The notes under the pieces: model-generated
The model's database searches: none
Seen by the model: the letters and a program-made list of their open reading frames with translations, nothing else
What the model was told of the DNA's origin: nothing
Assembly: GCA_022641735.1 (NCBI GenBank)
Contig: JALCDQ010000001.1
Span: 124,001 to 188,000, forward strand
Source of the DNA: Prevotella sp.
GTDB taxonomy: Bacteria > Bacteroidota > Bacteroidia > Bacteroidales > Bacteroidaceae
Direction of reading: 5' to 3'
DNA: 64,000 nucleotides
Shown here: piece after piece, positions 42,811 through 52,063 of the stretch
Position numbering within the stretch: position 1 is the first letter of the stretch
Layout of the letters: the number at the start of each line of letters is the position of its first letter
Translations under genes and position numbers: made by a program

Positions 42811-44094
42811 CTACTCCTCTTCTTCGGCTTCTTTCATTCCAAAATGAGCATCTACCTTCAGGAAACAGGCTATAATGAATGGGAGAATACAACAAATCAG
42901 CACGATGATGAAGAACATTCGATAGCCCACCGCATCAGCTAAAGCACCCGCAAACAAACCTGGAAGCATCATACTCAATGCCATAAAACCAGTACATAAT
43001 GCGTAATTGCTGGCTTTATGCTCACCTTGGCTGAAATAGATCGGGAGCAACATATAAGCACAAAAACCGAATCCATAACCAAGAGCCTGAAGGAATACGG
43101 CTATATTGATGGCTATCAGACTTTGTGGCATGACATAAGCTAAATAGATGTAAGCAATATTTGGGATAGTGATGGCTCCCGTCATCGGCCATAGCCATTT
43201 CTTCAATCCATCCCGACTAACAAAAATCCTACCGATAATACCACCAACAAGCAGTCCGATAACTCCCACTGTACCATTGACTAATCCAAACTCTTGTGGT
43301 GACAAGGCCAGTCCAAACTTACTGCCTGATGCCTGCAAAAAGAGTTGACTCACTGGGGTAAGCAACGCCTCAGGTAAACGGAAAAGCAGTATGAATGCAA
43401 GAACTATGAATATCTGCTTTTGTTGAAAGAATGCTTTACTGGTTTCGAGGAAATCTGCAAAGATTTCATGAGCATTCTTCTCATGATGTCCCACATCTCC
43501 TTTCGGGTAAGGAAGAATGAAGTTGTGGTAGAGATAAAAAGCGATGAAAAGTCCTGTCAGACCATAGAATATCAATCCCCAAGAAAATGTTATCTGATTG
43601 CGAAACATTACTTGTAAGACTCCCGCCAACATGATGAGCACTCCTTTGCCGAAAATCATTGACAAACGATAGAATGCTGGACGGATGCCTACGAAGAAAG
43701 ACTGCTCATGCTGGTCAAGGCTAAGCATATAAAAATCATCGGCTGCCACGTCATGAGTGGCACTTGAAAACGCCATAATCCAAAAGAAACAGATGGAACC
43801 TTGTAACCACCAGTCTGATTGAATGGTAAATGCCACACCTGCATAAGCTGCTCCTAAGAGCAATTGCATCGTGTTTACCCACCATCGTTTGGTCTTAAGC
43901 AGAGTGAGGAACGGACTCCATAAAGGTTTCAACACCCATGGAAGGTAGAACCATGAAGTGTAGAAGGTTACCTCGGCATCGCTCAATCCCAGCTGCATAT
44001 AGATTTCTATGCTGAGGAGAGTTACTGCCACGTAAGGCAATCCTTCTGCAAAATAGAGAGTCGGAACCCAACTCCATGGTGTCCTTGCTTTCAT
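42811..44094 (-). CDS. AmpG-like MFS permease
   Basis: This 427-aa major facilitator protein has about twelve helices. The N-terminus TPWSWVPTLYFAEGLPYVAVTLLSIEIYMQLGLSDAEVTFYTSWFYLPWVLKPLWSPF is characteristic of AmpG-type muropeptide permeases, which import anhydro-muropeptides released from the wall. It directly follows (2 nt) the large GT2-DUF4922-SpoIID gene, which carries a peptidoglycan-lysing domain, so a role in cell-wall recycling is likely. Confidence 0.83.
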   Translation of the reverse strand: MKARTPWSWVPTLYFAEGLPYVAVTLLSIEIYMQLGLSDAEVTFYTSWFYLPWVLKPLWSPFLTLLKTKRWWVNTMQLLLGAAYAGVAFTIQSDWWLQGSICFFWIMAFSSATHDVAADDFYMLSLDQHEQSFFVGIRPAFYRLSMIFGKGVLIMLAGVLQVMFRNQITFSWGLIFYGLTGLFIAFYLYHNFILPYPKGDVGHHEKNAHEIFADFLETSKAFFQQKQIFIVLAFILLFRLPEALLTPVSQLFLQASGSKFGLALSPQEFGLVNGTVGVIGLLVGGIIGRIFVSRDGLKKWLWPMTGAITIPNIAYIYLAYVMPQSLIAINIAVFLQALGYGFGFCAYMLLPIYFSQGEHKASNYALCTGFMALSMMLPGLFAGALADAVGYRMFFIIVLICCILPFIIACFLKVDAHFGMKEAEEEE

Positions 44095-44096
44095 CT

Positions 44097-47000
44097 TTAC
44101 TTATAGATTTTCTTTATTTCAGCACCTTTATAATAATGCAAGAGTATCTCATCATATTTATATCCTTTCTCTCCCATCACAGCAGCACCTATCTGGCAAA
44201 GGCCTACACCATGCCCCCATCCTGCTCCTATGAGTTCAAACGATTGTGGAATGCCGTCTTTCACGTCTTTCTTATCCACCACAAAAGCACTGCTATAGAG
44301 ATGGCTTTCACTCAAAGCGCGACGTATCTCCAGTTCCTTACCAATCGTAAAAGTACGCTCTGAACCCACAATCTTCAACTTGGAGAGACGACCACTCTTA
44401 CCTCTTTCAAGAGGAATAAGGTCTATTATCTTGCCAAAATCCATCTTCAACTTGCGGGAAATGAGTTCAGAGATTTGCTCTTGGGTATAAGTTACATGCC
44501 AACGATAGAAGTCGGAAGTCTCCTGGTCATAGTCATTGAGCACTTGAGAAAGTACCTTGCGATCTTGCGTATTGCAGAAAGCATCAGGGTTAGAACGTAT
44601 CCATTTATCAGCATTTGCCTCTATTGTCAAATCTGGAACAGACCCTTCAGCATCATCTCTGATAGCCTTCAAATAAGACTTTGGCGTATCTTCCCAGCAA
44701 TACTGATATTCTTCAGAAACCCCACCACAACTTTTAGAAAAGCGGGCGTCACATATCTCGCCATCAGAATATAGTATCTGGCCACGCGTTGCCTTGATTG
44801 CCTCCACCACATGATGACTCGTTTCCTTGGTAATTCCTTGATAGCGCTGGCAATGGTCATCAGCACAAACATCGAAAATTGTATGGTCTTCACGGTCATA
44901 CCAACGAATAAGTTCATCCTCTTTCTTGATAAAAGAGAAGAAATTATTACCTCCTTCACTCAACTGCTGGCGTTTCATCATCTGCGCTAAAAGCCAACTT
45001 CGGGAGATGACGGCATGCGCTTTGAGAAGTTCAAGGCTTGAAGTTGCGCTCATCTCACTGGATATCACGCTCTCCAAATATTCCTCCACAGGCAACTCAT
45101 TGATAGCACATATTTTGTCCTCTTCCACTACAAAGTGGAGCGTACCAGCAAAAGTCTGGGTCTCCTTGCGTTCCCAATGGAAATTCACACCAATTGTGAC
45201 ATCATTAAGAGAAAACGAGGCATCGGGAGATTGCGGTTGAAAGACAAGCTCACGATATTGATTGCCATTCCAGAGAACACTTCCCTCTGAGAATTGTGCT
45301 ACCTGTTCCCCTATGATTTCCTCACCTTTTGCAAGATAAGGCTTATTTAAAGTGAAGTGAATCTCGGCACCACTGACGATGCCCACACTGACTTCGGGTT
45401 CTTTCTTATAAAAATTCATTTGCTTCTCGTCGTTATTTTCGGTTATTTGATTTCTTAATTTATCCTCTATCTGTTGCATTCCTTCGGGCGACACGCACAC
45501 CTCTTTTAATATAGAGGCAGCCATCTCTGCGGTCAGCCTTTGAAAGTCTTTCTCTCGCGCAGTGATAAAGAGGCCCGCCATGTCGATGGCACCAGGGCTA
45601 ATCATCAGTCGTTCAGAGTCTTGAAGGAAATAACAATCAGGGCGATGTTTCTTTCTTGGGAACACCAAACTCAACTGTTCATCATCTTTCCGCCAAGCAA
45701 CGATATTCATCATGGGCTCAGTATCTCCTTCTTGCATTGGCAAAGCTTTATAAAGCAGATGAAAGAGGCTTTCGTCACTCTCCTCATGTCGGCTTCTGAT
45801 AAGAAAGAGCGGACAGATGAAATCCTTCACTACTGAGATATTTTCCTCTTCATTGAGCGCATGCACAACTTCAAGGTTTCTGCTCAAACGTGGCCATTCT
45901 GTCTGCAAAGGAAGCATGCCACTGGTGCCACCTTGGAAGTGCAGATGGTCAGGCGCTGATGCCCCACACTTAGGGCCATTGTAAAAGACCATCAAATCGC
46001 TATATACAGAGAGAATTCTATGAATCCCATTATAATGCTGAAGGATGCTCTGAGGCTGATGGCGACGTGCTGGTATTGTGAAATGAAGCGGCAAGATCGG
46101 AAATGGATTGACGAGCATTTCAAAATTTCCGTCTATCCTCTTTGCCCTTTGCTCTTTCGGCCGATTCTTCTCGCAAAGGAAGCAAGGCCGCTCGGCAATA
46201 GCCTCTTTATCGAGATTAGCACCTGTGGAAACCATTCGGGCAGGGTTATATTGCACCTTCAAGGTCATATCGCCACAAGCAAGTTCTTTCGTCTGAATAT
46301 CCCGAAGGTCATGGAATTGCTCACGTGCAAAATCCCATATCTCCAATTGTCGATTGAAAAACCGCTGCAAACTATCATAAGCCATGATGTCATCTTTGCC
46401 TGAAAGCATCTGCTGACGGGCATTTACCTCCAACGTGCGAATCCTATCTTTATAAAGATTATTGGCATTTATCTGCTCGATATTCAACTCATGGTCGCTG
46501 TTGCCTTCCCATCTTCTACTAATGGAAAGTTCCTCAAATATGCGCCCGATGCGATAGCGACGCGAGAAAACGAGGCCTACCGCATAATCCTCTCCATAAC
46601 TGACATTAGGGAAACCAATCTGTCTTATCAGGGGTGTGAAGAATGCCCGCGGAGCTCCGATTCCATTAACGCGCAAGAGATTGTTGCAACCATTCTCTTC
46701 TGTCCATTCCCTATGCTCTATCAAACCTGGAGGAAGGGTGTTAAGATGGAAGTCGCATAGGCGATAGCTACCCACCACCATCGCTAACTTTTCTTTATGA
46801 AATTTCTCAACAATACGTTGTAAAGATTTCGGGGAAGAGAACAAATCATCACTATCCAATTGCACCGCAATCCTGCCACAATGTTCATCATTGACAGCCA
46901 AGTTCCAGCAACCCCCAATGCCCAAATCTACACGCTCAGGTAAAAGACGATAGATTGCCTTGCTTTTAACGGCTATTTGGTCGATAAGTAACGGTGTTTT

Positions 47001-47870
47001 ATCGTGTGAATGGTTATCTATTACAATCACATTAAATGGGAAGGTAGTTTTCTGCTCTAAAGCCGAGTTTAAAGCATCTGCGATAGTCTTCTCGCGATTG
47101 AGCACAGGGATGATAACTGAAGCCTCAACCTCAAAATCCTGCTCGCTGAAATCAGGCTGCTCATAGAGCGATGTATCTATCAGTGCTCCAATCTTGCGTA
47201 AATGTTCCGTGACAGCTTTTTCCATTTCCAATTGCACCTCACGGTTATTCGGATTGACATAATCAAACTGACTTTCACCACTCTTTTTCAGCCCTGATTC
47301 TTGCTCCGTATAGAGAGATTCATTCAGATGAAAAAGTTCACCATTTCTACTTAAGAAAAGTCGGAGGTCATAGAAGCCTGCATACTGATAATCTGGATGT
47401 TGCTCCAAAACATATTCATGCAGTAAGGAAGCCTTGATGAGGACCAGTTGACCGAAGTCGAATTCATCTCTAAGACTGCCTTTCTGATAGTCGATAACCG
47501 GATGATTTCTGCGCTCATTGCCCTCCATGGAATAATGGTCGGCAAAGACCATCGCAGCATCTTCATCAGAAGCAACCCGCAAAAAACGCTCGAGAGCACA
47601 ATAACCCAACTGAAAGGGATTGCCCTTCAGGCTCAGCAAGACAAAAGAGGCATCCGTCGAAGCTTCTATCTGAAGCATCGTCTTTGAGGACGACAGATTA
47701 TCCACCTCTATCAGATGGCAATCTTCAACAGAGGGGTTCTCTTTTTTGAAATCCTTGGAAACCAAGAGGTTAATATGCTGTATCGTCTGACTTTTCCGCA
47801 ATTCATCGAGTGTTTTTCCAAATATAGACAGGTCATCACACGGTAAAAAGCAGTCTATCCTTTCTCTCAT
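44097..47870 (-). CDS. GT2 - DUF4922 - SpoIID/LytB fusion protein
   Basis: This 1257-aa protein has no signal peptide. In order there is an N-terminal GT-A-like region (1-230), a GT2 glycosyltransferase (about 245-480; ASVIIPVLNREKTIADALNSALEQ, VQLDSDDLF), a DUF4922 segment (about 520-830; HIT-like DHLHFQGG, FLCEKNRPKEQR), and a SpoIID/LytB domain (about 880-1257; VEEYLESVISSEMSATSSLELLKAHAVISRSWLLAQ, GAGWGHGVGLCQIGAAVMGEKGYKYDEILLHYYKGAEI). SpoIID is a lytic transglycosylase of bare glycan. Next to an AmpG-like permease it may process imported wall fragments in the cytosol. Confidence 0.85.
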   Translation of the reverse strand: MRERIDCFLPCDDLSIFGKTLDELRKSQTIQHINLLVSKDFKKENPSVEDCHLIEVDNLSSSKTMLQIEASTDASFVLLSLKGNPFQLGYCALERFLRVASDEDAAMVFADHYSMEGNERRNHPVIDYQKGSLRDEFDFGQLVLIKASLLHEYVLEQHPDYQYAGFYDLRLFLSRNGELFHLNESLYTEQESGLKKSGESQFDYVNPNNREVQLEMEKAVTEHLRKIGALIDTSLYEQPDFSEQDFEVEASVIIPVLNREKTIADALNSALEQKTTFPFNVIVIDNHSHDKTPLLIDQIAVKSKAIYRLLPERVDLGIGGCWNLAVNDEHCGRIAVQLDSDDLFSSPKSLQRIVEKFHKEKLAMVVGSYRLCDFHLNTLPPGLIEHREWTEENGCNNLLRVNGIGAPRAFFTPLIRQIGFPNVSYGEDYAVGLVFSRRYRIGRIFEELSISRRWEGNSDHELNIEQINANNLYKDRIRTLEVNARQQMLSGKDDIMAYDSLQRFFNRQLEIWDFAREQFHDLRDIQTKELACGDMTLKVQYNPARMVSTGANLDKEAIAERPCFLCEKNRPKEQRAKRIDGNFEMLVNPFPILPLHFTIPARRHQPQSILQHYNGIHRILSVYSDLMVFYNGPKCGASAPDHLHFQGGTSGMLPLQTEWPRLSRNLEVVHALNEEENISVVKDFICPLFLIRSRHEESDESLFHLLYKALPMQEGDTEPMMNIVAWRKDDEQLSLVFPRKKHRPDCYFLQDSERLMISPGAIDMAGLFITAREKDFQRLTAEMAASILKEVCVSPEGMQQIEDKLRNQITENNDEKQMNFYKKEPEVSVGIVSGAEIHFTLNKPYLAKGEEIIGEQVAQFSEGSVLWNGNQYRELVFQPQSPDASFSLNDVTIGVNFHWERKETQTFAGTLHFVVEEDKICAINELPVEEYLESVISSEMSATSSLELLKAHAVISRSWLLAQMMKRQQLSEGGNNFFSFIKKEDELIRWYDREDHTIFDVCADDHCQRYQGITKETSHHVVEAIKATRGQILYSDGEICDARFSKSCGGVSEEYQYCWEDTPKSYLKAIRDDAEGSVPDLTIEANADKWIRSNPDAFCNTQDRKVLSQVLNDYDQETSDFYRWHVTYTQEQISELISRKLKMDFGKIIDLIPLERGKSGRLSKLKIVGSERTFTIGKELEIRRALSESHLYSSAFVVDKKDVKDGIPQSFELIGAGWGHGVGLCQIGAAVMGEKGYKYDEILLHYYKGAEIKKIYK

Positions 47871-47897
47871 CTATGTGAAAAATTTTTTATTTGACTG

Positions 47898-47905
47898 CAA
47901 ATATA
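47898..47905 (-). promoter_or_regulatory. Promoter -7 box of the GT2-SpoIID/MFS operon
   Basis: The minus strand reads TATATTTG, 28 nt before the start at 47870, divergent from the rlmN promoter. Confidence 0.6.
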
Positions 47906-47948
47906 ACACAAATTACGGAAAAACGAGCCAAAATTGACAATTTTTCTT

Positions 47949-47956
47949 TATCTTTG
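47949..47956 (+). promoter_or_regulatory. Promoter -7 box of rlmN operon
   Basis: TATCTTTG lies 25 nt before the ATG at 47981 and excludes the track's start at 47891. Confidence 0.7.
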
Positions 47957-47980
47957 CACCATAAAAAAGGAAGGCAAGCT

Positions 47981-49021
47981 ATGAATCTTGGAAAGAAAGC
48001 ACTTCTTGGCATGACGCTCGATGAACTGAAGACGGTTGCTCGAGAGTCGGGAATGCCCGCTTTTACAGGCGGTCAGATGGCGAAGTGGATCTATTCGCAA
48101 CATGTGAAGAGCATCGATGAGATGACGAATATCTCCAAGCAAAATCGGGAGAAACTCGAGCAACTCTATGAGATTGGATGCGCTGCACCCATCGACGCCC
48201 AACACTCCAAGGACGGCACTATCAAATATCTCTTCCCTACAGAGAATGGGAAATTCGTGGAAACTGTCTATATTCCAGAGGAAGACCGTGCCACGTTATG
48301 CGTTTCCTCACAGGTGGGATGCAAGATGAATTGCCTTTTTTGCCAAACGGGTAAACAGGGGTTTGAAGGGAGCCTAACAGCCACCGATATCCTCAATCAA
48401 ATCTACTCGCTTCCCGAAACGGAGAAGCTCACAAACATCGTGTTTATGGGGCAAGGTGAACCGATGGACAACCTCGATAATGTACTTCGTGCTACTAATA
48501 TTCTCACTGCCCCTTATGGTTGGGCATGGAGTCCTAAACGCATCACGGTGAGCAGTGTGGGCATCAAAAATAAACTGAAACGATTTCTCGAAGAAAGCGA
48601 ATGCCACGTGGCCATCAGCCTCCACACGCCTATTCCAGAGCAAAGAGCAGAACTGATGCCAGCTGAAAAAGGCATGTCGATAAAAGAGGTGGTGGAACTC
48701 TTGAGAAATTATGATTTTTCCCATCAGCGTCGTCTTTCCTTTGAATACATCGTTTTCGGAGGCGTCAACGACTCTCAGTTGCATGCCCGCGAGTTAGTGA
48801 AACTGCTCAAAGGACTCGATTGCCGCATCAACCTCATCCGCTTCCATCAGATACCGAATGTACCTCTACATGGCGCTGATGACAAAAAGATGGAGATTTT
48901 CCGTGATTATCTCACCAATCATGGCATATTCACGACGATAAGAGCAAGCAGAGGTCAGGATATCTATGCTGCTTGTGGTTTGCTCTCAACGGCTAAAAAG
49001 ATAGAGAATGAAAGGCATTAA
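47981..49021 (+). CDS. rlmN: 23S rRNA (A2503-C2) methyltransferase
   Basis: Radical-SAM enzyme that methylates A2503 of 23S rRNA, and A37 of some tRNAs in other bacteria. The CxxxCxxC iron-sulfur motif is seen as VGCKMNCLFCQTGKQG, followed by VFMGQGEPMDN and RITVSSVGI. The C-terminal methyl-carrying Cys is in DIYAACGLLS. The 346-aa length is normal. The N-terminal LDELKTVARESGMPAFTGGQMAKWIYSQHV is the accessory RNA-binding part. The next gene overlaps its end by 14 nt. Confidence 0.97.
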   Translation: MNLGKKALLGMTLDELKTVARESGMPAFTGGQMAKWIYSQHVKSIDEMTNISKQNREKLEQLYEIGCAAPIDAQHSKDGTIKYLFPTENGKFVETVYIPEEDRATLCVSSQVGCKMNCLFCQTGKQGFEGSLTATDILNQIYSLPETEKLTNIVFMGQGEPMDNLDNVLRATNILTAPYGWAWSPKRITVSSVGIKNKLKRFLEESECHVAISLHTPIPEQRAELMPAEKGMSIKEVVELLRNYDFSHQRRLSFEYIVFGGVNDSQLHARELVKLLKGLDCRINLIRFHQIPNVPLHGADDKKMEIFRDYLTNHGIFTTIRASRGQDIYAACGLLSTAKKIENERH

Positions 49022-49913
49022 GCGGCTCATATTGCTCTCTGTTCCCTTACTCTTCACTGCATGTGGCGATGGCGGAATGCTTCCTGCAAGCAGTGGAAAG
49101 CCTTATGAGGCTGTAGTAGTGAATGACCAGAATGATTCTATCAGCCACCTTTTGCAGCAAGAAGTAGAGGGACTTCCACAAGCAGAGCCCATGTTTGACG
49201 TCACCTCTATCAGGAAAGCGGAAATGAAAGGCATCATGAAGTTGGCACGTTGCATCGTCTTTTTCGACAAAACGACACCCTTACGCATTGAGAAAAATGT
49301 ATATGCAAAGCCGCAAATCATCGTGCATACAGATGGAAGTCATCAAGAGGAGTTGCTGAAACTCCTCAATAGATTTGAGATAACAGCTCAAATAGCCAAT
49401 TTGAAAAGAAAGCAGAACATAAAGGCGCAAACAGAGATAAAGAAGATGTTCGGCGTGTCAATGCTCATTCCCGCCGACCTCACTGCAATGAAAAAAGGCA
49501 AAGATTTCCTTTGGATATCCAACAATACAGCCACAGGAATGAAGAATATCTGCATCTATACATTCAGAAGTAAATCCATGAGTATGAACAACCCTCAACG
49601 TGACAGCATCTTTCGTGCCAATATCAAGGGTGAAACTGATGGAATGTACTTGAAGGCAATAGACCAAAAGGTAGTCATTGAAGGGAATCCGAAGAATCCC
49701 AAATTCAAATTAAATGGCTTATGGGAGATGGAAAACGATGCTATGGGAGGTCCTTTTGAAGAACATATCCAGCGCATCAAAGATCACTATATTGCCGCTT
49801 TTGCCTTTGTTTATGCCCCCGAAATGAAAAAAAGAAATCTCATGAGGCAGTTGGATGCCTCTTTATATACATTAAAAAATAATCAACTATGGAAGAAAGA
49901 AAAATTCGTGTAG
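49008..49913 (+). CDS. DUF4837-family lipoprotein
   Basis: This 301-aa lipoprotein (LLSVPLLFTACGDGGMLPASSGKPYEAVVV) matches DUF4837, a Bacteroidota family of unknown function. The N-terminal third holds a conserved MFDVTSIRKAEMKGIMKLARCIVFF region; the middle has FGVSMLIPADLTAMKKGKDFLWISNN; the end has LNGLWEMENDAMGGPFEEHI. It overlaps rlmN by 14 nt and pdxA by 25 nt, so it is tightly coupled in this operon. Confidence 0.88.
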   Translation: MKGIKRLILLSVPLLFTACGDGGMLPASSGKPYEAVVVNDQNDSISHLLQQEVEGLPQAEPMFDVTSIRKAEMKGIMKLARCIVFFDKTTPLRIEKNVYAKPQIIVHTDGSHQEELLKLLNRFEITAQIANLKRKQNIKAQTEIKKMFGVSMLIPADLTAMKKGKDFLWISNNTATGMKNICIYTFRSKSMSMNNPQRDSIFRANIKGETDGMYLKAIDQKVVIEGNPKNPKFKLNGLWEMENDAMGGPFEEHIQRIKDHYIAAFAFVYAPEMKKRNLMRQLDASLYTLKNNQLWKKEKFV

Positions 49914-50992
49914 CCATTACACACGGCGATACCAATGGTATCGGATATGAACTTATTTTTAAAACATTCAGTGATCCCGAGATGCTTGAGCTATGTACGC
50001 CTATCATCTACGGTTCTCCTAAGGTTGCTGCCTATCATCGCAAGGCTCTTGATATGGAGGCGAACTTCAGTATTATCAATAAGGCTGAGGAAGCTAAAGA
50101 TGGCCGTGTCAACCTGCTCACCGCTTTTGATGATGAAATCAAGGTGGAAATCGGACAACCAAGTAAAGAGGCCGGACATGCTGCTCTCATGGCACTTGAT
50201 AGGGCTCTCACTGACTATCGTGACCATCTTTTTGATGTGCTGGTTACTTGCCCTGTCGATAACGACAGTATACAAGGTGAAGGTTTTGACTTTAAAGGTC
50301 AGACAGCCTATATTCAAGAGTGCTTTTCTGAAGATGCCAAAGCCATGATTATCTATGAAAACGAGGCTATCAGAATAGGCTTGATGACAGATAATGTCGC
50401 TCTCAAAGACGTTTCAGCAAATATCACCAAAGATAAGCTGACGGATAAGATTACGGCTTTTGCTCTCTCACTGAAAAGAGATTTCCGCATTTCTAACCCT
50501 CGGATAGCCGTGCTCTCACTGAATCCTAAGGCTGGAAAGGAAGAAGAAGAAATCATTACACCGGTCATCAATGAACTTTCAGAAAAGAGTATCAATGCTT
50601 TTGGTCCTTATCCTGCTGATAAATTCTTTGCCGAACATCTCTTCGACCGCTTCGATGGAGTTCTTGCCATGTATCATGACCAAGGTATTGCCCCAGTCAA
50701 GGCCTTATATACTTTATCCAACGTTGAATTTACAACGGGTCTTCCTTTAGTAAGAACTGCACCCGAGCAAGGCGTAAACTTTGAACTTGCAGGAAAAGGA
50801 ACAGCTGATGAAAATTCTTTACGTCATGCTATTTATCTTGCGATAGATGCTTGGCGCAATCGCAAAGAATATGACGAAGCGTTGGCAAACCCATCTCCAA
50901 AGCTATATCACGAAAAACGTGACGAAAGTGAAAAGGTAAGATTTTCCATTCCTAAGAAACACGAAAACAGTATCAAGGAGCGCGAGGAATAG
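49889..50992 (+). CDS. pdxA: PdxA-family 4-hydroxythreonine-4-phosphate dehydrogenase, altered metal site
   Basis: This 367-aa protein is the full length of PdxA, the NAD-dependent enzyme of pyridoxal phosphate synthesis. Recognisable motifs are VAITHGDTNGIGYELIFKTF, VTCPVDNDSIQGEG, AMYHDQGIAPVKAL and FTTGLPLVRTAPEQGVNFELAGKGTAD. Two of the three metal-binding His positions appear to be Gln: GQTAY where the family has GHTEY, and PEQG where it has xHGT; only YHDQG keeps His. It may therefore be less active or have a changed substrate. Confidence 0.88.
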   Translation: MEERKIRVAITHGDTNGIGYELIFKTFSDPEMLELCTPIIYGSPKVAAYHRKALDMEANFSIINKAEEAKDGRVNLLTAFDDEIKVEIGQPSKEAGHAALMALDRALTDYRDHLFDVLVTCPVDNDSIQGEGFDFKGQTAYIQECFSEDAKAMIIYENEAIRIGLMTDNVALKDVSANITKDKLTDKITAFALSLKRDFRISNPRIAVLSLNPKAGKEEEEIITPVINELSEKSINAFGPYPADKFFAEHLFDRFDGVLAMYHDQGIAPVKALYTLSNVEFTTGLPLVRTAPEQGVNFELAGKGTADENSLRHAIYLAIDAWRNRKEYDEALANPSPKLYHEKRDESEKVRFSIPKKHENSIKEREE

Positions 50993-51019
50993 CCATAAGT
51001 AGAGGAAATCCAAAACAGC

Positions 51020-52009
51020 ATGAAAAAGAAATACCAGAACGGCTTCTTCATTTTCGGTCTGACTGTACTAATCATTATGATTACTCAGTTGGACTTTGCT
51101 TCCGTTTGGAGAGGCCTTCAACATGCTGGTTACTGGTTCTTTGCCGTTGTCTTACTATGGGCATTTCTTTACCTATTCAACAATGGAGCATGGTGGCTGA
51201 TTATCAGAAGCCAGCAAGGTGACACGAAGAACGTGAATTTTTGGTGGCTTTACAAGATTACGGTTTCTGGATTTGCCCTCAATTATGCTACTCCAGGCGG
51301 CCTAATGGGTGGCGAACCTTACCGCATCATGGCCCTTGCACCAAAAATAGGCACAGAACGGGCTTCCTCATCGGTCATTCTTTATGTGATGACACACATC
51401 TTTGCTCATTTCTGGTTTTGGTTTTTATCTATATTTCTTTACATTTTCACGCAGAGCATGACGGTCTTTATGGGGATTCTTTTCTTAGCTATAGGATTAT
51501 TCTGCATTCTCGGTTTATGGTTTTTCATTTCGGGATATCACAAAGGATTAGCCAACAGAAGCATGAACTTGCTACGCCATCTCCCATTGGTGAAGAAATG
51601 GGCAGCACCTTTCATCGCCAAACATAAGGACCAACTTGACAATATTGATGTTCAGATAGCTGCTCTTCATAAGCAAAATCCAAAGACATTCATCAGTTGC
51701 GTGCTTTTGGAACTGACATGCCGATTTTCCTCAGCCCTTGAGATTTTCTTCATCCTTCTTGTGCTCATGCCCAGCGTCAACTATATCCAATGCATCCTCA
51801 TTTTGGCTTTCACCTCACTGTTTGCCAACTTGCTTTTCTTCTTGCCCCTCCAATTAGGCGGGCGTGAAGGAGGCTTTCTGATGTCCACTACAGGACTTGG
51901 ATTTGCGGCCAATGCAGGCATTTTCGTCGCATTAATTGTAAGAATTCGTGAGCTCGTATGGACGGGTATCGGATTACTACTCATAAAGTTAGACAAGAAA
52001 AAATCATAA
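51020..52009 (+). CDS. Flippase-like membrane protein (UPF0104/LPG synthase TM family)
   Basis: This 329-aa integral membrane protein has about eight helices and the family features of the lysylphosphatidylglycerol synthetase TM region/UPF0104. Examples are [48 protein letters not shown] and [22 protein letters not shown]. It lacks the soluble synthase domain of MprF, so it is more likely a lipid flippase or transporter. The gene follows pdxA by 27 nt. Confidence 0.85.
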   Translation: MKKKYQNGFFIFGLTVLIIMITQLDFASVWRGLQHAGYWFFAVVLLWAFLYLFNNGAWWLIIRSQQGDTKNVNFWWLYKITVSGFALNYATPGGLMGGEPYRIMALAPKIGTERASSSVILYVMTHIFAHFWFWFLSIFLYIFTQSMTVFMGILFLAIGLFCILGLWFFISGYHKGLANRSMNLLRHLPLVKKWAAPFIAKHKDQLDNIDVQIAALHKQNPKTFISCVLLELTCRFSSALEIFFILLVLMPSVNYIQCILILAFTSLFANLLFFLPLQLGGREGGFLMSTTGLGFAANAGIFVALIVRIRELVWTGIGLLLIKLDKKKS

Positions 52010-52048
52010 AAAAACTGCCAAAATTGCAGTTATGTCGAATAAAATGTG

Positions 52049-52056
52049 TAATTTTG
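52049..52056 (+). promoter_or_regulatory. Promoter -7 box of the sigma-54 activator gene
   Basis: TAATTTTG lies only 7 nt before the ATG at 52064, with a TTG at 52024-52026. The mRNA would be leaderless or nearly so. Confidence 0.6.
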
Positions 52057-52063
52057 TCACCCA

